This document shows positions 56,020 through 64,000 of a stretch of DNA of 64,000 nucleotides, piece by piece. This stretch comes from Solanum dulcamara. Its lineage: Eukaryota; Streptophyta; Magnoliopsida; Solanales; Solanaceae. Location: positions 38,077,097 through 38,141,096 of the forward strand of contig NC_077242.1 of assembly GCF_947179165.1 (NCBI RefSeq). Direction: 5' to 3'. Position 1 is the first letter of the stretch, and the number at the start of each line of letters is the position of its first letter. The translations under genes and the position numbers were made by a program. The notes below the pieces were generated by a model. The model was given only the letters and a program-made list of their open reading frames with translations. It made no database searches and had not been told where the DNA came from.

Positions 56020-57528
56020 TGTCTTCTTTTTGAAGAAAATATAAATATTGCTCAAATTTTATTTGGATCAATAATTAATCATGAAGATATTTGTATGATT
56101 GATAGCGGAACAACATATGACATATTCAAAGATAAGAAATATTTTTCTTACTTGCTTAGAAAGAAAGTAAATGTTACAATAATTTTTGGTAATTCGAAAT
56201 TGATTGAAGGCTCCGGAAGAGTTATTATATTTCTGCCTAAGGGGACAAGACTTGTTATAGAAGATGCGTTGTTCTCTTCTAAATCCACAAGAAACTTGTT
56301 AAGTTTCAAAGATATCCGCCGAAATGGATATCATGTTGAGACACTAAATAAAATGAATATTGAATACATTGGTATAACCAAGAGTGTCACAGACTAGAAA
56401 TATATTTTGGAGAAATTATCAATCTTGTCTTCTGACCTATATTATGCAGAATTACCAACTAATTTAAATATTTTTGTGCTATGGCATGACCGAATTGGTC
56501 ATCCTGGATCAATAATGATGAGACGAATTCTTGAAAATTCAACTGGACATCCATTAAAGAGCTTGAAGATTCTTATAAATGATGAATTTTCATGTGTTAT
56601 TTGTTATCAAGGCAAGTTAATTGCTAGACCATCATCACTGAAGGTTGGCATCGAATCTCCTGACTTTTTAGAAGGTATACATGAGGATATATGTGGACCT
56701 ATTTATCCACCTAGTGGATTGTTTAAATATTTTATGGTCCTAATAGATACATCTTCAAGATAGTCTCATGTGTGTCACTTATCATCTCGCAACCTGGCGT
56801 TTGCGAAGTTATTGGCACAAATGATAAGATTAAGGACGCAATTCTCAGATTATCCTATTAAGGCTATTCGCCTTAATAATGCTGGAGAATTTAGATCTCA
56901 GGCTTTTGATAATTACTACTTATCAGTTGGGATAAGAATTGAACATCATGTTGTTCATGTTCAGACTTAAAGTGGCCTCGTAGAGTCATTTTTTAATCGC
57001 CTACAATTGATAGCAAGACCACTACTTATGAAAATAAAATTGTCCACTATTGTTTAGGGTCATGCTAACTTACATGCACTAGCACTCATTCGTCTCAGAC
57101 CAACTAATTATAATAATTACTCTCCGTCACAATTAGTATTTTGTCATAAGCCAAATATAGCTCATCTGCAATTTTTGATTGTGCGGTTTACGTGCCTGTA
57201 GCATCACCACAATGCACTAAGATGGTCCCTCAACAAAGGTTAGGCATATACGTTGGGTTTGACTCATCCTCTATAATTTGCTACCTTGAATAGTTAATCA
57301 GAGATTTATTTATTGCTCGATTTACAGATTATCGGTTTGAAGAAACGAATTTTCCATAATTAGGAAAAGAGAAAAAGGAACTCAAAAGGGAAATTGAGTG
57401 AAAAGTTTTATCACTATCTCATTTTGATCCACGTTTTCCTATATGTGAGCAGGAGGTCTAGAAGATCATCCACTTATAAAAAATAGCAAATCAAATGCTA
57501 GATGCATTTACTGATTTGAAATAGATAA
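56020..57528 (+). pseudogene. Ty1/copia protease and integrase, truncated
   Basis: Protease at 56080-56390 with the active site DSGTT (56101-56115). Then the GAG-pre-integrase zinc-binding segment (WHDRIGHPG, FSCVICYQGKL, 56480-56620) and the integrase core: EGIHEDICGPI (first Asp) at 56670, RLNNAGEF at 56866 where Asp-Asn is usual (second Asp replaced), and GLVESFFNRLQLIA (Glu) near 56975. The frame has stops at about 56394, 56761, 56968 and 57055. The region up to 57528 keeps the end of integrase and its linker, including a piece reading 'IYVGFDSSSIICYLE' near 57247. The reverse transcriptase and 3' LTR are missing: a minus-strand gypsy LTR starts at 57529. Confidence 0.88.
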
Positions 57529-59683
57529 TGTCACGCCCCGAGAGGGTACCCTAGGCGTGGCCGGCACTCAGAAACCATCTCTGGCTTCCGAGAGAACCAC
57601 TTGGTCTCATTACTCATTTGTTCATCAGCGGAAGACTTAATAATACTAATGTGGGATTGTCATAATCAAAGGAAAAATATATAATTCTTAGAAGAAGTAG
57701 TTTCTAAGGAGAACTACTCCGATTACATCATCAGACTCTGTCTATGAAGCCTCTAATACTCTTAGATGGTGCCAATGACATGTCCATGGCTACCTCAAAA
57801 GAAACATCACACTCAACAATAATAAAAGGATAAGGAGTTCCTTCGAATACAAGAAGGACTCACCAAATAGCTGAAAAGAAATGATCTTCAACGATGCGCC
57901 TGTTGAGGATCTCTAACACCTGTATCTGCATCATAAAACGATGCAGGTCGAATGACGTCAGTACGTGGAATGTACGAGTATGTAAAATGGCAGGAAGGTA
58001 AGGACAGATATCAAGAAACTCCTCTCAAGAAAACTCAGCTCAGAACTCAACATCATCTCAACATGAATATGTAATGCAAGTTTAAAATATAATAATAAAA
58101 ATAATAGTAATAAGCAATGCTTACTCAGTTGGGAGTTTCTCTAACCGACAACCATCACTTATGAGCTAGCGATGATACAACGAAGCGATGTCGTTGCCAC
58201 ATCCATCCAATACCTTGCCAGGGTAAAGGACATCACCATCTTGGATCCATTCATCAAAGTCCTCTTTTTGGGACTTAAGAGGCATAGCCTCCATCCTACG
58301 CTGGCTACGTAGTTCTGGGGTTTGAGTCAATTAAACTCTTACCCAACTCGGTGCTCAATACTACTCCCAAAATATGTGCTCATATTAAACTTATCATCTA
58401 GTCTCATTGGACTTTAATTTAAATCATCAAACTCATCTCATTTCATGTTCATCAATCATTATACTTCCAAAAACATCATTTACATCTCATCAAAACATCT
58501 TGCTCAAAATATCATTTTTCTCAAATTCATTCAAATTCAACTCTTTTACTCTTTCAAAACTCAATAAAATACATATATAGTATTAATTCATATAACTCTC
58601 TTTTTATCAATAAAAATAATAAAAAGCCAACATCTTTACTCAAAACATATGTAAAAATATTCATGAACATCAAATCAATTAGAATTCATGGGAAAGTAGC
58701 CATGAACAATAATTCCAATAATATGAGAGATAACAATAATAATAATATTAATGCATAAATATATCAAACTCAATAGAAGAAGAATTAATTCATCTAGAAT
58801 TCAAGATTTGAATAAAACTCAACTATAACTCAATTATAATAAATTTAAATATTGGGCGCATGGACGAACTCAATCCAATGCTATGAAAGCCTTACATACC
58901 TTAAATCCGAAGGTTTACTCCGAATTGGAATACTCTTGGATCCCTAGCCTTTTCTTCTCGCCGGAGCGTTTTGTGTACTACCCGAAGTATAAGAATAACC
59001 GGAGTAGTATTTTTATACTACTAAAACTAAAACTATATTTGAGAAGAAGTATATAGAGAGAAGAAATGCTTAGGAAAGCTTGATGAATAAAATGAGGAAA
59101 TAAGGTGGGTATTTATAGGTGGGAAAGAGGGACCTAACAATAAATAAAATAATTATAAAGAAAATCTGAAAATTTAATGGAATATATTGATGTCATGGAT
59201 GATGTTAAATGGAGGATAATTTATGTCATGCATGATGTCAAATGCATCTAGATATTTCCATGGTAGGTAAGATGAGTTCTTTTTAACAGAATACTCATTT
59301 TCGAAGCTACGTTTGAATAAGATAAATTCCTTATTAGGATTTGGTTTGTTCATAAGAATTGTAGTTATAGAAGTCTAGTTTCATATCGTTCAAGAATCAA
59401 CCAATTTGGAGCAACCTACAGTGAGATATGAATTTTCTTCTATCAACACTCAATTTCGTCACAGCACTATATCTTGCAAAGATTAATTTATTTGACCTAC
59501 TTATACTCCGAATTTGAAGTTATGTTCTTCATGAAAGTTGTAGGTAAGGATGTTGTGATTACCCAGAAATTTGAATCACCTAATTTGGACCAACCTATGA
59601 AAAGTTATGCCCAAAATACAGAGGCTGTATTATTTTTGTCGAGAATTGAAATACCGACATACAACATTTTAGGGGTTGTTACA
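57529..59683 (-). repeat. 3' LTR (2155 bp) of a minus-strand Tekay-like element
   Basis: On the minus strand it begins TGTAACAACCCCTAAAATG at 59683 and ends CTCGGGGCGTGACA at 57529. It directly follows a polypurine tract. The bases gataa (57524-57528) on the left are the expected target-duplication copy, but the partner is beyond the window. Contains 'ctacgtag' type palindromes near 58305 and AT-rich tracts; no coding capacity. It is inserted in the copia element. Confidence 0.9.
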
Positions 59684-59700
59684 ATATCTCCCCCTTGGGA
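59684..59700 (-). other. Polypurine tract of the Tekay-like element
   Basis: On the minus strand, tcccaagggggagatat leads directly into the LTR start (TGTAACAACC). Confidence 0.9.
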
Positions 59701-59813
59701 TCATTCGTCTTCGAATGAAGATGAAAATAGGAGACATAAAGAATGAATATCATCAATACATCAACTCCGATACTCAAATGTTTAATGACTCAAACTCAAG
59801 AATAAACATCGAC

Positions 59814-62800
59814 TCAAAGGTAGAAGTAAGGAATATTACCTTGAATATCGTCATCAGAAGGCATAAATAGATGAGGATAGTTAGCCTTCATATCTTCTTC
59901 AGCTTCCCATGTAGCCTCTTCAACAAATTGATTTCGCCATAGGACTTTGACAGATGCCACTTCCTTAGTTCTTAATTTGCGAACCTGACGATCAAGAATT
60001 TAAACTGGAATCTCTTCATAACTCAAACTCTCTTTCACCCCAATGCTCTCAGCTGGGACAACAAGTGAAGGATCTCCCAAACACTTCTTAAGCATAGAGA
60101 TGTGAAACACGGGATGAATAGCAGCTAATTCTGGAGGCAACTCTAATTCATAGGCTACGTTACCTACCCTCCTCATAATCTGATAAGGACCAATGTAGCG
60201 GGGACTAAGCTTCCCTTTCTTTCCAAATCTCATCACACCCTTCATGGGTGAAACTTTCAAGTATACCCAATCGTACACTTCGAACTCTAAATCTCTTCTT
60301 CTAACATCAGTGTAGGATTTTTGGCGACTTTGAGCAGTCCTCAACCTCTCTTGTATGGTTTTCACCTTCTCCATAGCTTGGTGAACCAAGTCTGGTCCAA
60401 TCAACTCAGCTTCACCAACTTCAAACCAACCAATTGGTGATCTACATCTCCTCCCATACAGAGCTTCATAAGGAGCCATTTGAATACTCGAATGGAAACT
60501 ATTATTGTATGCAAACTCAATAAGAGGTAAATGATCATCCCAATTACCTTTGAAGTCAATGACACAGGCTCTTAACATATCCTCCAAAGTCTGTATCGTA
60601 CGCTCTGCCTGGCCATCTGTTTGCGGATGAAAAGCAGTACTAAGGTTCACTCTTGAACCCAAGCCCTTCTGAAATGACTTCCAAAACTGAGCAGTAAATT
60701 GAGCTCCCCTATCAGAGATGATAGACAAAGGAACTCCATGCAGTCTAACAATCTCTCTAAGATACAGTTTGGCATAATCCTCTGCAGTGTTCGTAGTCTT
60801 AACCGGCAAGAAATGGGCCGATTTGGTCATCCTATCCACAATCACCCAAATAGAGTCATGTTGTTTGCGGGTTCGTGGTAAACCGGTAATGAAGTCCATA
60901 TTGATCATTTCCCACTTCCATTCCGGTATCTCTATATTCTGAGCCACTCCACAAGGCCTTTGGTGCTCAACTTTAACTTGTTGGCAATTTGGGCACTTGG
61001 ACACAAACTCTGCTATATCTCTCTTCATTCCACTCCACCAGTATACTTCTCTCAAGTCATGATACATCTTTGTTGAACCTGGATGGATGGAATACTTAGA
61101 ATTATGGGCTTCTTTCATGATTCTCTCCCTAATACCATCAACACTTGGAACACATAATCTTTCTTGATATCTCAACACTCCATCTCCCCCTTTGGTAAAA
61201 GCCATTACCTTCTGCTTGTGAACCTCATCCTTCAGTTGAAGAAGAATAGGGTCCTGATCTTGCTTTTCTTTCACCTCTGCAACTAGAGATGATTCGGCTC
61301 CATTTCGTACTATTGTACCACCCTCACTAGAGTCAATAAGTTGAACTCCCAAACGCGCAAGTCTATGCACTTCCTTTGCCAACTCCTTCTTTTCCTCTTC
61401 CACATGAGTTGTACTTCCCATAGATAACCTGCTAAGAGCATCAGCAACTACATTTGCTTTACCTGGGTGGTAGAGAATGCTCATGTCATAATCCTTGAGC
61501 AACTCTAGCCATCTCCTTTGCCTCAAATTCAGCTCCTTCTGGCTGAATACATACTGCAAGCTCTTATGGTCTGTGAACACATCCACATGTACACCATAAA
61601 GATAGTGACGCCAAATCTTAAGAGCAAATACCACAGCTGCCAACTCAAGGTCATGAGTGGGGTAGTTCCTCTCATGAGTCTTAAGCTGCCTGGAGGCATA
61701 GGCAATGACCTTACCTTTCTGCATCAATACACATCCCAACCCAACTCTTGAAGCATCACAATAGATTACAAAACCATCCATTCCTTCGGGTAGGGATAGT
61801 ACTGGAGCAGTAGTCAATCTAGCTTTCAACTTTTGAAAACTTTTCTCACAAGCATCAGACCATTGAAACTTAGCCTTCTTCTGAGTCAGCTTAGTCAATG
61901 GTGAGGATATGGATGAAAATCCCTCAACAAACCTCCTGTAGTAACCAGCCAAACCTAAGAAACTCCTTATGTCGGTTAGAGAGGTGGGTCGGGGCCAGTT
62001 CTTAACTGCCTCAATCTTTTGAGTATCAACTTGGATTCCATCCCCAGATATAATATGACCTAGGAATGCTACAGACTCAAGCCAAAACTCACACTTTGAA
62101 AACTTAGCATACAACTCCTTCTCCTTAAGAGTTTGAAGGACAATCTTAAGGTGATTAGCATGCTCACTCTTACTTCTAGAGTAGACCAAAATATCATCGA
62201 TGAAGACAATTACAAACGTATCTAGGTATGGCTTGAATACTCGGTTCATGAGGTCCATAAAAGCTGCTGGAGCATTTGTCAATCCAAAGGACATAACAAG
62301 AAACTCAAAATAACCATAGCGGGTTCGAAAAGCCGTCTTCGGGATGTCACATTCTCTCACTTTCAACTAGTGATAGCCTGATCTGAGGTCTATCTTAGAG
62401 AAACATGTGGCACCCTGAAGTTGGTCAAATAAATCATCTATTCTGGGGAGAGGGTACTTGTTTTTAATGGTGACCTTGTTTAGTTGTCGGTAATCAATGC
62501 ACATTCTAAGGGACCCATCTTTTTTTCGCACGAATAGGACAGGACCGCCCCAGGGTGAGACACTTGGCCTAATAAACCCCCTATCTAGGAGGTCTTTCAG
62601 TTGTTCTTTCAACTCTTTCAACTCAGCAGGAGCCATCCTATAAGGAGGAATAGAGATAGGTTGTGTATCAGGAAGGATATCAATACCAAAGTTTATCTCT
62701 CTATCAGGAGGAATTCCGGGTAGATCCTCAGGAAAGACTTCAGGAAACTCATTCACAATGGGAACTGACTCAAGAGATGGAGTCTGATCATTAATATTTT

Positions 62801-64000
62801 TGACTCGAACTATATGATATATACATCCCTTAGAGATTAATTTTCTGGCCTTAAGGTAGGAAATAAATTTACCCCTAGGCACTACAGAATTCCCCTTCCA
62901 CTCTAAGATAGGCTCGTTTGGAAATTGAAACTTGACAATTCGGGTCCTACAATCAACCGAAGCATAACAAGAATAAAGCCAGTCCATACCAAGAATCACA
63001 TCAAAATCAACCATGTCCAACTCAACTAAGTCAGCCATGGTATCCCTATGATAGATTGACACAGTACAATTTCTATAGACCCTCTCAGCTAAGATAGAAT
63101 CACCAACAGGAGTAGACACACTGAAAGGCTCAAGAAGACACTCAGGAAGGATCTCAAATTTACTAGCCAAGTAAGGAGTCACAAAAGATAATGTAGCACC
63201 TGGATCAAGTAATGCATACACATCAAAAGAAAGGACTCGAAGCATACCAGTAACAACATCGGGTGCGTTTTCTTGGTCTTGGCGACTACCCATAGCATAC
63301 AGGCGGTTGGTTCCCCCACCTGCACTTGAAGCTGCACCTCTATGATTACCTCTATTCTGTGGAGCTGCAGAAGAAAACTGAGCTCTACTACTTCCATCTC
63401 CCTGCCTTTTTGAAGGACACTCATTCTGGAAGTGACCTATCTTTCCACATCCGTAGCAAGCATTGGTGCCCACACGACACTCTCCCAAATGGAGCCTCCC
63501 ACATCTAACACATGGTGGTTTTCCTCTAGAACCTTGAGCCATACTTAATTGGGACTGGGAACCTTGAGATCGAAAGTTTTGGTGACTTAGCGATCTCTGA
63601 TCATACCTGGTATTAGGTGTAAAAGCATTTGTTGGGGAAGGTGCATAATTGGAAGACCTTTTCTGAAAGAAAGACTTGTTACCCTTCCCTTGCTTCTGCT
63701 CATTCTCATGCCCAGCAGACTTAGCCTTCTTGCTTAGGTGTTCTTCTCGGTCCTTTTTCTTGTCATCCTCAACCTGCTGAGCATACACCATCAATCTACA
63801 AAAATCCATGTCAGAAATCATTAGCATTGCCTTACATTCTTTCTTTACATGTTTGCCTAGGCCAGAGACAAACTTCCTCATCTTAGACCTCATATGAGGA
63901 ATCATTTCTGGGGCATATTTGGACAATTGAATAAACTTCAAACTATACTCTTTCACAGTCATACTCTCTTGCTTGAGGTTCACAAACTCCTCGATTTTTG
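59814..64000 (-). pseudogene. Ty3/gypsy Tekay-like gag-pol polyprotein, near-intact with two premature stops (partial at window end)
   Basis: One minus-strand frame runs from the right edge to a TGA at 59814-59816 without a frameshift. Gag (capsid end about 63990-63700) is followed by a zinc knuckle [14 protein letters not shown] (63458-63417), protease ([11 protein letters not shown], about 63210-63180), reverse transcriptase with SGYH near 62370 and [13 protein letters not shown] (about 62215-62180), and RNase H ([21 protein letters not shown]). The integrase zinc finger (CPNCQQVK, about 60980) and core follow ([29 protein letters not shown]; all three acidic residues kept). The end is [12 protein letters not shown] and a chromodomain (RKLRTKEVASVKVLWRN). 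Two stops interrupt it: TAG at 62367-62369, inside RT after SGYH, and TAA at 60000-60002, before the chromodomain and 62 codons short of the natural end. Youngest-looking coding region here. Confidence 0.95.

Noticed and set aside
1..64000. Endogenous plant pararetrovirus.
   Set aside because: All reverse-transcriptase regions sit between or near LTRs with gypsy or copia domain order and integrase; no movement or coat protein pattern was seen.

Overview
The window looks like repeat-rich heterochromatin from a flowering plant, most likely a member of the Solanaceae. The reasons are the Ty3/gypsy LTR families with 2-2.8 kb LTRs and Tekay/Del-like chromodomain polyproteins, an RTE-type LINE whose 3' end carries the GTT-rich tail shared with TS-type SINEs, an Emigrant/Lemi1-type pogo element, and a Mutator-like element carrying DUF1985. 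I found no host gene, rRNA or tRNA that I can support in 64 kb. Almost everything is transposable-element sequence, nested up to three levels deep and mostly decayed.

Layout. 1-7459: the 3' end of a gypsy element (integrase, degraded chromodomain) and its LTR, which is split by a 2.8 kb solo LTR of another family (3139-5958, perfect 5-bp target duplication), followed by a second partial LTR. 7500-8060: an Athila/Tat-like reverse-transcriptase scrap. 8145-13950: two related LTRs meeting tail to tail, a minus-strand gypsy pol fragment and another LTR end. 13951-14880: a truncated minus-strand element with a 500-bp LTR, primer-binding site and partial gag. 16726-19932: a nearly full-length but dead RTE-type LINE. 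20625-30500: a dispersed Mutator-like (MULE) remnant with DUF1985 coding pieces on the plus strand and a transposase N-terminal piece on the minus strand. It was broken by a solo LTR (20964-26831, itself carrying another LTR) and separated by a hierarchical foldback element (28070-29700).

31920-52790: a textbook nested pair. An older gypsy element (LTRs 31920-34365 and 50308-52790, target duplication cttca) was hit inside its reverse-transcriptase domain by a younger gypsy element (37271-48002, with its own LTR pair). 53293-54176: a pogo/Lemi1-type element with a decayed CENP-B helix-turn-helix. 54575-57528: the 5' half of a Ty1/copia element, cut by the LTR of a minus-strand Tekay-like element. 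That element runs off the right end, and its polyprotein (59814-64000) is a single reading frame with only two premature stops.

Most notable signals. (1) A block of short, family-specific, GC-rich 'words' repeated in the U3 part of each LTR; in three LTRs whose flanking sequence aligns, the words differ completely. (2) The foldback element at 28.1-29.7 kb, built from three copies of one palindrome and two of another inside long outer arms. (3) A cluster of CACGTG boxes in one LTR family, which other copies have partly lost. (4) A DUF1985 reading frame that stays in register across a solo-LTR insertion.
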